Source of the DNA: Beroe forskalii | Lineage: Eukaryota > Ctenophora > Nuda > Beroida > Beroidae | Length of the DNA stretch: 64,000 bases | Direction of reading: 5' to 3' | NCBI GenBank assembly: GCA_011033025.1 | Contig: WFMF01000177.1 | Span: 1-64,000 of the forward strand | Shown here: piece by piece, positions 37,909-50,884 of the stretch | How positions within the stretch are numbered: position 1 is the stretch's first letter | Layout: each line of letters starts with the position of its first letter | Notes under the pieces: model-generated | The model's input: the letters and a program-made list of their open reading frames with translations, nothing else | Databases searched by the model: none | Told to the model about the DNA's origin: nothing | Program-made: the position numbers and the translations under genes

Positions 37909-38299
37909 GTGACAACAACATTGCAGTTTCACACAGCGTCCATTAAGTTAAAACGGTTTAAATAAACATAGCCGGAAAATAAATTATATAAGTACGCTAA
38001 AAAGCATAAAATATGAGGTCTGGAGTAAAAGAGCACTTGATAATAAACGTGCCATAATAAACTTTCTTCTTGGAAACATAGGAATCACCTTTCAACATTC
38101 GACATGGCAATAACTTTTAAAAACATTTCGATAAAACCAGACCAGTATAAACTTGCAACAAGACATATAAATCCACTTCAAGATGAAAAGGCGATCGGCA
38201 AACATATAATTTTTACCCGAAATATTGACAGCGAAACCCACAGTCCAGCAGTCAAACAAGACTCATAATATCTGAGCAAAAGTTCGCATATTTTCTCGT

Positions 38300-41200
38300 C
38301 TAATTCCGTCTGAACCTCTTGTTGCCTCGGCCCCTCCCCCTTCCTCCGAAATCATTCCTTCGTTTCTTCTGTCGGTTAAAGAATTCTGATTTTTCCTGAG
38401 CTGATGTTTTGTAGTACTGTTCTTCCTCATCGTCGGCTATAACCTGTTGTTTTCGTTATTTTGATAGAATTGTATAGTTTTTAAGACAGAGTGAGAAGAT
38501 CCGCGGAAAAAATCCCAAGTTTAGGGCATAATAAAAGTATAAGGATTGAAGGCCAATGTTAAACACTGAATAAACATTCAGGCTGTTCGACTGAAACAGT
38601 GGCCTAATTGGCCTCGACAGTGGGCAGTAATTCGTAATAACTGTTTAATAATTTATGATCAAAATGGGGCGGTCACACTTTTCCATGTAAATTTCCCATA
38701 CCGAACAGGGCGCGCGCTAATCACGTGACACAAAATTGTTGTGCTTTTCACATCAAATAACCAAAAAGTAGATGTTGTAAGCATCGGCAAAATGACGCGC
38801 ATATGCGCGCGAAAATTATTTTCATGTTATTTGGCATAGCCGAGAAAATCCAAAAAATGTGACGGACTTTTAAGGCCCGAGATTCAAGAATCGTCCAGTA
38901 TCACACCCTTTGTGTATAAAGGAGCAAAGTAAGGGAGGCCAAAACAATGGAAATGGCCTTCAAGAGTGAAAAGTAACTGTTGGCCCCCTTTTGCACAAGA
39001 AAAAAGTCGTTGACCAAAAAAGGAAAACGCGGCATTCCCAGGGCCAAACTCCAGTGGGCAACAATTCATACTAAAAGGATCCTGGTCGCTACTTATTACT
39101 GTCCTAGGAGTAGGTATTTTAATAATTGATTTATTCATAGTTATGTCGCATACCGTAGCTTGGAGTTCCATGTCCGATAGAATGAACTTATCATCTTTCT
39201 TAACCTTCTCCAGTATAGCTGCTGCATCGTTGTCAAACCTGTAAAATGGATAAAATGAGTGTAAAAATGAGGTGTAAAATGAGGTGTCAAAACTTTAAAA
39301 TGATGTGTCAAACTGTAAAATGAGGTGTCAGCTAATCAACGAAAGTTTTAGATAGACAGATTCAAATATGGTGGGTAGTTTAGGAGAGAACTTTAAAACA
39401 CGGTGATTTCAAGGTCTCGTCAGCTTAAAATACTTGAAAACCTACAATTTTAAATTTATGAACAAACACAAACCTGACAAAAGCTTCAACGTCGCCTTTG
39501 TTGTAGGTAACCCATTTCAATCCATGTCCTTCAAACAAGTCTTTCATTGCTTCACGACTCGTTTCTTTGCCTTCAAGTCCAGATATCTTTATCACGAAAC
39601 CTTTCTGTAAAATTTACAGGATTTTTAAGAGGTTTCACAGGAATAATTTTCAAATAATGACTTATCACTAGGCTTGCAAATACGAAGTCGTCATATCAAA
39701 ATTTGACAAATGACGTGAATGACAAGTAGTGTGACCTATTGGGACAATTGTGACGTTTAGTGTGACTTTCTGGAATGCGATGCACGCTGTGTTACGTAAA
39801 GTGGTGTCAAGCGATGTCAGAGAACCGCAGTGTGACGTACAGGAATGTGTTACGTAAAGTGGTGTCAAGCGATGTCAGAGATACGCGTGGTGTGACGTAC
39901 AGGAATGCGATACGCGTAGAGTGACGTAAAGTGGTGTCAAGCAAGCAACCATTTATAAGGCACTGCACCCGGTCAATGTCATTATTTCTCAACCACGCCT
40001 TCACTGAGCAGCTCCTCCTACCAGTACCACACCTTCCTTGACGAGTGATGACCAGCCCCTCCTACTCCTACCACACCTTCCTTGACGAGTGATGGCCAGC
40101 CCCTTCTACTCCTACCACCCCTTCCTTGACGAGTGATGACCAGCCCCTCCTACTCCTACCACGTCTTCCTTGACGAGTGATGACCAGTCCCTCCTACCCC
40201 TACCACGCCTTCCTTTACGAGTGATGACCAGCCCCTCCTACCCCTACCACGCCTTCCTTGACGAGTGATGACCAGCCCCTCCTACTCCTACTACGCCTTC
40301 CTTGACGAGTGATGACCAGCCCCTCCTACTCCAACTACGCCTTCCTTGACCTGTGATGTCCAGCTCCTCCCACTCCGACCACGCCTTCCTTGACGAGTAA
40401 TGACCAGTCCCTCCTACTCCTACCACGCCTTCCTTGACGAGAGATGACCAGCCCCTCATACTCCATCAGCGCCTTCCTTGACGAGTGATGACCAGCCCCT
40501 CCTACTCCTACCACACCTTCCTTGACGAGTGATGACCAGCCCCTCCTACTCCTACCACGGCTTCCTTGACGAACAGCCCCTTCTACTCCTACCACGTCTA
40601 CCTTGACGAGTTATGACCAGCCCCTCCGACTCCTACCACACCTTCCTTGACGAGTGATTACCAGACCCTCCGACTCCTATCACGCCTTCCTTGACGAGTG
40701 ATGACCAGCCCCTCCTACTCCAACTACGCCTTCCTTGACCTGTGATGTCCAGCTCCTCCCACTCCGACCACGCCTTCCTTGACGAGTAATGACCAGTCCC
40801 TCCTACTCCTACCACGCCTTCCTTGACGAGATGACCAGCCCCTCATACTCCATCAACGCCTTCCTTGACGAGTGATGACCAGCCCCTCCTACTCCTACCA
40901 CACCTTCCTTGACGAGTGATGACCAGCCCCTCCTACTCCTACCACGGCTTCCTTGACGAACAGCCCCTTCTACTCCTACCACGTCTACCTTGACGAGTGA
41001 TGACCAGCCCCTCCGACTCCTACCACGTCTACCTTGACGAGTGATGACCAGACCCTCCGACTCCTACCACGCCTTCCTTGACGAGTGATGACCAGCCCCT
41101 CCGACTCCTACCACGTCTACCTTGACGAGTTATGACCAGCCCCTCCGACTCCTACCACACCTTCCTTGACGAGTGATGACCAGACCCTCCGACTCCTACC

Positions 41201-44200
41201 ACGCCTTCCTTGACGAGTGATGACCAGCCCCTCCGACTCCTACCACGTCTACCTTGACGAGTTATGACCAGCCCCTCCGACTCCTACCACACCTTCCTTG
41301 ACGAGTGATGACCAGACCCTCCGACTCCTACCACGCCTTCCTTGACGAGTGATGACCAGCCCTTCCTACTCCTACCACGCCTACCTTGACGAGTGATGAC
41401 CAGCCCTTCCTACTCCTACCACGCCTTCCTTGACGAGTGATGACCAGCCCCTCCTACTCCTACCACGCCTTCCTTGACAAGTGATGACCAGCCCTTCCTA
41501 CTCCTACCACGTCTTCCTTGACGAGTGATGACCAGCCCCTCCTACTCCTACCACGCCTTCCTTGACAAGTGATGACCAGCCCTTCCTACTCCTACCACGC
41601 CTTCCTTGACGAGTGATGACCAGCCCTTCCTACTCCTACCACGCCTTCCTTGACGAGTGATCTCCTACTCCTACCACGCCTTCCTTGACAAGTGATTATC
41701 CGCCCCTCCTACGCCTACCAGTTACCACGCCTTCCTTGACGAGTGACGGCCAGCCCCTCCTACTCCTACTACACCTTCCTTGACGAGTGATGACCAGCCC
41801 CTCCTACTCCTACCACGCCTTCCTTGACGAGTGATGACCAGCTCCTCCTACTCCTACCACGCCTTCTTGGACGAGTGATGACCAGACCCTCCTACTCCTA
41901 CCACACCTTCCTTGACGAGTGATGGCCAGTCCCTCCTACCACGCCTTCCTTGACGAGTGATGGCCAGTCCCTCCTACCACGCCTTCCTTGACGAGTGATG
42001 GCCAGTCCCTCCTACTCCTACCACACCTTCCTTGACGAGTGATGGCCTGCTCCTCCTACTCCTACCACGCCTTCCTTGACGAGTGATGGCCAGTCCCTCC
42101 TACCACACCTTCCTTGACGAGTGATGACCAGACCCTCCTACTCCTACCACACCTTCCTTGACGAGTGATGGCCAGTCCCTCCTACCACGCCTTCCTTGAC
42201 GAGTGATGGCCAGTCCCTCCTACCACGCCTTCCTTGACGAGTGATGGCCAGTCCCTCCTACTCCTACCACACCTTCCTTGACGAGTGATGGCCTGCTCCT
42301 CCTACTCCTACCACGCCTTCCTTGACGAGTGATGGCCAGTCCCTCCTACCACACCTTCCTTGACGAGTGATGGCCAGTCCCTCCTACCACGCCTTCCTTG
42401 ACGAGTGATGGCCAGTCCCTCCTACTCCTACTGCGCCTTCCTTGACGAGTGATTATCAGTCCCTCCTAGTACTCCTACCACGCCTTCCTTGACGAGTGAT
42501 GACCAGCTCCTCCTACTCCTACCACGCCTTCTTGGACGAGTGATGACCAGACCCTCCTACTCCTACCAAACCTTCCTTGACGAGTGATGGCCAGTCCCTC
42601 CTACTCCTACCACGCCTTCCTTGACGAGAGATAACCAGCCCCTCGTACTCCTACCACGCCTTCCTTAACGAATGATGACCAGCCCCTACTAATCCTACCA
42701 CACATTGGTTATTCCTACCTCGTAAGACAGTGCGTCTGGTACACGGTTGAATGTTTGCTGGGCCCCGGTCTGTCCCAGCTGTGCTTCCCTCTTCTCATTC
42801 TTCTCGTTCTTTGCATTCTGCGAATAATGGTAATAAATTTAGATAATTCCAGGATGTCCTCGACTTAAATAAAAAGGCGACACAAATCTCAGCCATATAC
42901 CTCCCCCCATAAAATAAAAGAATAGTAAAACGCAAACAATTTTCTCCTCGCCTGATTCTTAGATTTGAAGTAGTCATTCCTGCTCATGATAATGAGAGGT
43001 TCCGTAGCATCCCCGTACTTTACATCCTCTAATTTTAGGAACTTGTCACAATCTGCCTGTTCTGCGAACTCGATAAACACCGAACTGAACGATGTGAATG
43101 TTAGGCATGCTATGAAATTAAGGCTAATTTGAATTATTGAAGTGAGTTGCGAAGGAAAATTAGGCGATTCACTGACAAATTAGTACACCATTTGAAACCA
43201 TGATATTGATTCGGCAGTCTCAACCAGCTAAAGCATAATTGATGTTTTTTTAAAGTCCGCTATTTACAAAGTCAACCTGCCCATAAAATAAAATCATGTG
43301 ACCTCTAAATAGTCTATACTTCACACAACTCCAGTGTGGTAACTCACCCTTTGAAGGCGCCCTGAGCATCCTTTCTTAACTTGGTATAGAGAATCTTGCC
43401 ATACGGAACCATGAACTCTTCAGCGGAATCCAGGGTTAGAGTGGGAGGTAAGCCCTTGATGTAGACCGTCTTCAGGTTGTTTGCCACCGTGGTATCATCT
43501 GGGAAAAAGGTAGTGTTTTTGGTTCAAAATTTAAAGGAATGGATTCACCGTAATTACTATTAGCTGGGGGCATGAATCTGACATAAAAATCTTTTTATTA
43601 ATAGTCAACTAATAATTATGATAATTAATTATTGATAACTAATCAATATCAAACCTGAGTTGTTGGGTAGGGGTTTGTTAGGGTTGCGTCTGATTTTACT
43701 CTTAGTCTCATGTAACACTATGAGTTCTGAGTTGGAGGTCTCCACTGCCTTCGCTATCTTTGCTTTGTCCGAACAGATACCTGCCAGTCTAATGCGGGAT
43801 TACTAAAGAGATTAGACACTGATGATTAAACTTTATCGAGAATTTTCAGAAAAAAAATCTCTTTTTAAAAATCAATGGATGTTTTCGTTCAATGCCTTGC
43901 CCTCAAAGCATTGAACAAATACACTAGGATTTGGCACTAAGTACCTCTACTTTTAGTTACTTATACTAAGCAGTGCCCATAATCAACTTCCTGATCTTAC
44001 CGTTTGAAGTTGAGCATGGTAGTGAGTGTGATCCATCCCTCATCTACTGTGACCTCCCTTAACAAGAACCTGTCCTTGACTAGATTCCTGTCTCCGAAAT
44101 AGTATTCCAACTGTTTCATTATCTTAGCTGAGGTGCCTAGGAGGGATTGAATAATTATACTAAAATAAATGTTTCATATAATTGTGAAATGAATGATAAA

Positions 44201-44625
44201 TTCCAACATCTTGTTTTGGGCCCGTAAGTGGAGAAATTTTCCAGTATTTTTTGCAAGAAAGCTGGAAAATTCAGTTTCAATTTTATAAATCATCTAGAGC
44301 TCAATACCCCTTCTAACTAAATTATTTCAACTATTTTTCATTGATCAGTAATCAGTAGATATTCTACCCAAGACTATTTACCTGCGTCAACTGCAACTCC
44401 CTCGGTGTCAATAACTTCATCCTTTTTCTCTTCCTTTGCTTCCTCAGTCGTATTGATCTTAACCCCATCTCCCTCTGGTTTCGCTTCCCCCTCAGCTGCG
44501 GGTTTTGTCTCCTCTTCTGCGGGTTTTGTTTCTTCCAACTTCACGTTTTCTTCCGTTTCACCCTCAGCCGGGTTTTGCACGGCAGCACCTCCGTTTTCTG
44601 TTGCAGCAGTCATGGTGCAGCTCAA
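38300..44625 (-). CDS. ssb: La ribonucleoprotein (Lupus La/SSB homologue)
   Basis: La binds the 3' oligo-U of RNA polymerase III transcripts and chaperones them in the nucleus. Nine exons join in phase: 44625-44382, 44136-44001, 43788-43655, 43498-43348, 43084-42952, 42817-42719, 39604-39474, 39238-39154 and 38443-38300. They give 418 residues, close to human La (408). After an acidic, Glu/Lys-rich start comes the La motif with MKQLEYYFGDRNLVKDRFL. Then follow SKIRRNPNKPLP, RRM1 (TVYIKGLPP...GSVFIEFA), a charged linker, RRM2 (VIKISGLEG...EAFVRF) and a basic GGRGRGRGNKRFRRN tail. The donor after KSKNQ is GC (CAG|gcgagg), the only phase-compatible choice. The intron 42718-39605 holds a large minisatellite. 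The start could also be the second ATG at 44,613. Confidence 0.93.
39990..42712. repeat. 44-bp minisatellite, about 60 copies, inside La intron
   Basis: The unit is about 44 bases: CCACGCCTTCCTTGACGAGT, GATGACCAGCCCCTCC and TACTCCTA. Shorter variants drop TACTCCTA. Blocks are duplicated: the run with CTCATACTCCATCA at about 40,456 recurs at about 40,842. Runs with GGCCAGTCCC near 41,920 recur near 42,165. One strand is very C-rich. Minus-strand reading frames across it (SRKAWSEWEELD-like) are artefacts of the repeat. Confidence 0.95.
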
Positions 44626-45310
44626 ATAGTAACAACAGTTAGATTCAAATAGTCGGAAGTTAGATTGAAATTGACAAATTTAGATTGAATTTGAATGACG
44701 TAAATACTAATAGGCTCTATTTTGAAGTTGGGACGCATGCATTATATTTTATAACGCCCGATCAGTTATATTTTCAAAACAATGTAAAATTTCATCTGGC
44801 GTCAAGTTCTTATTAAAATAAATAATAAGAAATAACACAAACTATCAACGAAGAAACGATAAATCAAATAATCAAATATTACATTTTACAGTGACGAAAT
44901 AACAGAAATTGAGAGCATACAGAATACTTTTAAGAGCTGTAAAAATCAATTGATTAATAAAGACTAAACTTCTTTAAAAACCATTCAATATATGGTATAC
45001 GTGCTGATCAGCACAATCAAAGATAACAAATATGATTCAAATATAACATTCTGATTTCTGAATCTTTCGATAGTTAAAGTACCAACATTAAAATTACCAG
45101 ACCAGTTATAAATCGAGATTAAATGAATCATGAAAGAATTTAGTAATTCTCTATTCTTACAGAGATTTGCATTTTTTAATCTCATAATTTTTGGTCTCAA
45201 ATCATCTCAATATCATTCTTTGGCACAGCTTCATTTCTACATCCTTAGTAAAACAAAGATGATCCATAAACCAAGATTCACAATTCCAATTTGAAACACA
45301 ACAGCATCCC
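44626..45310. other. Spacer between La and the 45-51-kb gene
   Basis: About 680 AT-rich bases. It should contain the 3' end of the upstream minus-strand gene and the promoter of La. No TATA box or initiator stands out. Confidence 0.5.
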
Positions 45311-48300
45311 TCATGCTATATCACCTCTTGCAATATTCACCAAGATATCCTTGAATATCATGAAATCTTTGACCGGATCGCCACATCGCAGCGCATTCAG
45401 GAAATACTGTCTCACACTCTTCTTTACCACTGGATACGGCACATCTTGACGATTCATTACGACCTCCACGAAGCTGTCATGAGCTTGAGCACACCGGGAA
45501 TCGTGGAACGGTCGCTGAACCCAGCAGGTACAGAAGTTCGATAACAGGTTTTCTGAGCGGGACAAATTCCGATGTCGGGGTTGCTGATTGTTGTTGTTGA
45601 ACATGGGTTGTGGATTGTTGTTGTTAAAGAAGGGAGGTTGCGGGTCGTTTTGCCACATACCATATCTTGGCTGCGGGCGTTGCGGGAGATGAGAGAGTGA
45701 TCCCTGAGAAACCTGACGGAACGGTGCCCGCATATTCCTGATCGGAACTCCGAAATTCCTCATTTTCACCCCCGATCCCTCCTCCCTCATCCCTAGTCTC
45801 CGTGTTATGTTCGTCAGAGGAACCCCGAACTTCTTTGGCTGAAGTTGGTCTTCCTCCAGTTCTGGGCCAGTGATGGGTTTCCTCCGGTGGGCTCTCTTGC
45901 CCTCAATCCGGGTGGTGAGACTGGGTGACTGGTCTGGTGGGCGGTTCGGGACTTTGTTCGGTTCCGGAGGGAATCCTGAGGAAGGAGGGAATGATAATAA
46001 GTACTTTGTGAGCTGAGGGGCGAACAGTAAAACATGTAAAAGATAGGGATGTGAGCATTGAACATGGTCATTAAATAGCATGGTTATAACATGGCAATTC
46101 TCAGTATCATTCGATATGCGATAATTGTCAAGTCGGCGGAAAAAACACACATTAAACTAACCGGTTCGTTTGCACGCATCTTGATAATCCATCCTCATCC
46201 TCATCTTGTCGAGTTGATGTTGAGCTGTTCCAGTGACTCTAAACTTGGATTTTCTGAAGTAGAGGACCTTAGTGACCTCTCCGGACTCGTTGATTATCTC
46301 CCTGAAGAGAGATATTCGGGATTTCTGCAGAACACTTTCTTCTTTTAGTGGGGCGTCTATCTCATCCTCTTCTTCCTCCTCAGGCTGATGAGAGAAGTAA
46401 ATTAGCAAAATTAGCAGCTTTGGAGGAATTGAATGCGCTGATTATTTCATCGCAAAATCGATTCGATAGTGGTCCATGAAATTAATGAATTATAGTGAAT
46501 ACCATTGAATACCATTTTTATTCAAGATGTTTTAAATTAAATTAGAGATCTCACTATGTCCTCACCTCATCAGGGGAGTCTATATCCTCTCCAAACTGCT
46601 CCTCCTCCTTCTTCTTCTCTTCACCTCTTCCTACTTGAGGAGCTGCAGTGTTATCCTCCTCATCTTCTGACATCATCATGATCACCTCATCTGATGGACT
46701 TATTACTGAGAGGGGGAGGTAACACAAACACAAGAAATATGTTTTATCGAGGGGGCATAGTAGTCAAATTGTTTAGATTTTATCAGGTATTTTTTACGGG
46801 TCAAAAAAGTAGGTACTAAATTCATGAAAAGCTTAGAATTCCTCCCTAAAGTTGCTCCAAAGATTGCATTGAGGTTATCAAGCAGCTGGGCTGTCAAAAT
46901 TTTCAACGTTTTACCTTGTCGATCATCCTTTTTACTCATCAATTCCTCGATTTCTGTAACCTCCAACGTTTCACCGTCCATTGACGATCTAATTGAGCCA
47001 GATGACATGAACCTAGCTGGCGATGGCTGACTTGAACTTGACGAAATGAATCTGGCTGGCGAAACTGGGCTTGTCTCAGACGACATATATCTTGCTGGTG
47101 ATGATTTGTCGGTTTCAGTAGAAACAAATCGTCTTGGTGATGATTTATCAGTCTCAGCCGAAAGGAATCTTGATGAATTGGTGGTTTCCGATGATGGAAT
47201 TTTCAGCGGAGATGACCCAATTGTTTCCGAGGATGGCATTTTATCAAGAGGAGAAGATCCGATTGATTCTGTTGACACCATTTTTATGCGAGACGAGCCA
47301 AGCGTTTCCGTCGCCTCCATTTGATGCGGTTCATCCACAGGGGTGATATCGGTAAATACCTCGTCATCTGAAAATAGGAGAATTTAGGGGGGGTAAATTT
47401 AAAGTTTTAAGATTTGATGTTTTAGGAAATTTAAGCTTAAAGTATTTTCAATATTAGTATTAGTAAACAGTGGCCTAAAATAGCGTCCCCTCTCAATCTA
47501 TCAAATTTCAGCGAATTGAAATTAAAACTAAACTCTGAAATAGAACTCTAATGACCGGATAGCTAAAGTTTGCAATAGAATTTGAGGTTACAAGCACAAA
47601 ACACTTGTAAATAAATACATTCAGGCACATTCACTGCCAAAATCTCTCGAATCACTCAAAATCATATGATTTTCGGCGTTAAAGTAAACACACGAGAACT
47701 TAATTGTAAAAAACAATTTTAGTATCAGAGCTCAGAAAATACAGAGTCTAGTCATAGTGGTTTCGATGTGTTCAAATTTAAATAGTATTTCCAATGTGGC
47801 TGTAATTTAACCCACACAGCGCCAATGAAACCCTGATAATAATACACTATTAAAAAACCCACGTTCTACAGAACCTTTAAACTGTGACAATTGACAACTA
47901 TTATGAAGGTCAACTTACCATCAATATCCATGGCTTGAGCCTCCAAGTTATCCCCTTCCACGATACCCCTCTGAGCTCCTCCCTCCGCCATCTTCTGAGC
48001 ACCTCCTCCTTCAGCAATCTTCTGTCGAACAGTCCGGATAGTGGTGTCATTTTGTAGAGTGAAGCCACTGGTGGGACGAGTGTACCCATCACGGGACAGA
48101 ATGGTTTCAGCGAGTTGCTCTGGTGACAGAGTTGCGTTGTCACGTTGCCCTGGTGACAGAGTGACATTGACACGTGACAGATTAGCTTGGTCACGTGATA
48201 AGTTGGCGTTGTCACGTGGTAGTCGAGGTGGCGTGATGTCATCGGTTATTATGTTGGTGTCTGCAGCTTTAGAAGGCGGAGGAGGGGGAGGGTCCTGGGA

Positions 48301-50884
48301 AATGGTAATTCTTGGTTATTTTACAAATGCAGATTGATTTTCGAGAGAAATGCGATAAGATTAACTAGGAGTTGTTCTCTTATGATTGTATCCGAGTTAG
48401 AATTGCTATCTCCGTCGAAAGCATTGTCCATCTTTTCCCAAAAGTTTAGGGAGGATTTTCTAAATAAAACTTGTATTGGTTTAATGACCTGATACTTTGA
48501 GCTACGATATATACAAAAATACAAACTAAATGAAACTATAAAACTAACGGATAACAGCGGAATCCTCGTACTATCTGATCTCCTACTAATCCTAGGATCC
48601 CTGTTACTCTGATCTGAACCAGACCCCACATTGAACAGAGCTGCTGAACTTGTCTGTGTGGAGGGTGGCTTGCCAGGTATAGGAGGTGGTGGCGGAGGGG
48701 GTGGAGGGCGGTGGTGTCGAGAATGGCTGGACTCTGAGAGGTGCCACCACTCACACGATGATTAATGCCACGCAAAATGGCACTTTGGGGAGTGGCACTT
48801 TGGGAAGTGGCACTTTGGGGAGTGGCACTACGGGATGATCTACGCCGGGGAGAAGCCCTCTTAGCCGGCTGAGTTTCTTCCTCCTCTTCTCGTGTAGGGA
48901 AAGTAGGAGGGGATGGAGCAGGGGGAGCAAAGTCTGAATCATCGTCTTCTGTTGGAAAGGCGGGAGGGGAGGGAGCCGGAGGGGCGAAGTCCTCGTCTGC
49001 ACTGTGGTATTCGGAGGAGTCTGAGTGTTTCTCTGTGTCTGGGCTGATGATAGAGGTACTTTAAAAGAGATAATTCATTGAGCATGTTTGATTTTGTAAA
49101 CTGGGCTGTGATTGAGATTTAGTGAATTTGAATTTGAATATAAGTTTTACAGCACATTTACAACAATATATTTTCAATAATCTATATCAGAATCTTTTTT
49201 GAGGATATTTGGTATTACTTGTTGCTCTGTTCAAATATTGAAATCGTAAAGCAGAAAACATTAATAACAAAATCAAACGAGTTGATTGCTGAATGATACC
49301 AATGCTCCATTACACATTAAGCAGAAAACACTTACTCTCGCGGTCGTTTGGTATGTCCTGGTGACCCACTAGCAACGCGTGAGTCTGCGTGAGCTGCACG
49401 TGATTCGTCACGTGACTTAGTGATCGTACGATCACGTGATAGGATAGAGTCACGTGACCGAGTTGGACCGCGTGACCGGAGGGAAGTGGAGGAGTACTCG
49501 GCAGTGATAACAAGGTCAGGAGTTCCTTTGTCGTACGGAGGGAGTGTGAGTCGGAGAGTGTTGCGAGTTTTCCAACTGATCACCTGTTGGAATTTGAATT
49601 TTCATTAAGATCGAGGGGATTTGACTCGGATTTCAAAGTGTCGCGAATTAAAATTCAGCTACTAGAACTTTTCAGCAAATCACTGAGTGACACTGATCAT
49701 GGGATATCAGAGGCGTCACGAAAACATCATTATCATAGTTAAAACTGTTGAGGGTTTATCGTTATTTCCCAACTGCTAAATGTGTATGGAAATACCCCAT
49801 TTTGAGTTGTTGATGTGGCAAATTACAATAAACCCTCCCAACCTATATTTAAATTGTGAGGTGATAAATTACCAATTTCTTCCTCCTGACAGCAGCGAGT
49901 GAAGGAGGTGGGGGAGGGGGAGGGGAGGAAATGATAAGACTCTCATCTTTACTTCCCTCCTCAAACAGAGGCTTCAATTCCAGGCTCTCTGGTAGAGGAA
50001 CCTGGGAAAAGAAGAAATTTGGATTTGAAAAATTTGAAAAAAATCGATGGATATATTCCAGTTTGTTTTCAATGTCAACAGAATAATGCCTCAGAATCAA
50101 TCAAAAATCAAATCATATAACTCCCACAGCAGAAGTCCAATACATATCAAAGGCCATATTATGAGATTGTTACCCACCTGAAATGGATCAATCCTCCAGT
50201 TGTCATCATCGAACAGTGCCTCACACAGAAACCCACCCTCCTTCATCTCATCACTATTAATAACCCCACCCTTCGCGTCCTTCTCCAGTAGGAATGCTCT
50301 ATCTAACTTCTCTCCCAGGATATCAAAGGTCTTGGGAACGTAGGCAGGGGTAACTGGTTGTTTGTCCTCCAGCCACATCTTACAGTACGTTCCGTCGGTT
50401 TTCTTGGTCCGCCAGCTGTAAGGGAGGTGCGTTTTTAGAAAAGTTTGGTACCAGATTTTTCAAAAGATGATGTTCTACGAAGCTTATTTATGAAGATCAT
50501 GTCGCATTTTCTCGAACAAATTTTGAAAGTCACCAAACAAATTTCCTTAAAATACTACCTGTGAGTGAGTATCTCAATAGTTGAGGGAGATATGAGGTGG
50601 TGTTTGCACCTCACGCTCATGTCAGGGCGACTAGGGGGAGGAGGCGGCACATCACCCTGAAATGTATAACGAATTAATTCCAAACTTGAGAGCGCGTAAT
50701 GCTCGAGCTGTGCGAGGGCGTTGCAATAGAGGAATATTCTTTCTATCAGGCAGAATCGGAAGAATAATACCACGGTCATAGATATATCGAAAATTTTGAG
50801 ATATACCCACCTATTTATAACTTTTATATTTACCTGAGAAAGAGGAGGAGAGAGCCGAGGTCTCTTTCTTCCCGGATAAACCAT
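45311..50884 (-). CDS. Unrecognised acidic Ser/Pro-rich protein, about 1,014 residues (gene B)
   Basis: I do not recognise the family. Twelve exons join in phase: 50884-50834, 50656-50559, 50415-50178, 50001-49873, 49583-49336, 49058-48755, 48668-48549, 48294-47919, 47367-46915, 46705-46566, 46384-46162 and 45975-45311. The front 120 residues (TKKTDGTYCKMWLEDKQPV...EALFDDDNWRIDPFQ) look folded. Next are SWKTRNTLRLTLP, twice DFAPPAPSPP, ATPQS repeats, polyproline, SRD-rich runs, and a long Ser-rich repeat (SSETIGSSPLK, SAETDKSSPRR). Glu/Lys-rich acidic segments follow. The tail has NNNNPQP repeats and a probable folded end (FHDSRCAQAHDSFVEVV...RQYFLNALRCGDPV). The basic KRPR start, acidity and likely SP phosphosites suggest a nuclear regulator. 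The 48,668 acceptor is the weakest junction: polyproline sequence upstream may be exonic if there is a one-base error. Confidence 0.75.
48776..48836. repeat. 15-bp coding minisatellite in gene B
   Basis: On the minus strand AGTGCCACTCCCCAA occurs four times in frame with small changes, encoding SATPQ-type repeats. Because 15 is a multiple of three, copy-number change keeps the frame. Confidence 0.85.
49722..49768. repeat. Composite CRE element, decayed, in gene B intron
   Basis: AACATCATTATCATAGTTAA is followed by AACTGTTGAGGGTTTATCG. The ATTATCATRGTT word is kept; the CRE core is mutated to ACATCA. Confidence 0.4.

Noticed and set aside
38884..39153. Continuation of the La frame past 39,154 to a stop at 38,884
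   Set aside because: A good donor (ACG|gtatgc) at 39,153 joins in phase to the basic C-terminal exon at 38,443, which fits La proteins far better.
40244..40815. Minus-strand frames with SRKAWSEWEELD repeats
   Set aside because: They lie wholly inside the 44-bp minisatellite in a La intron and are broken by unit-length changes.
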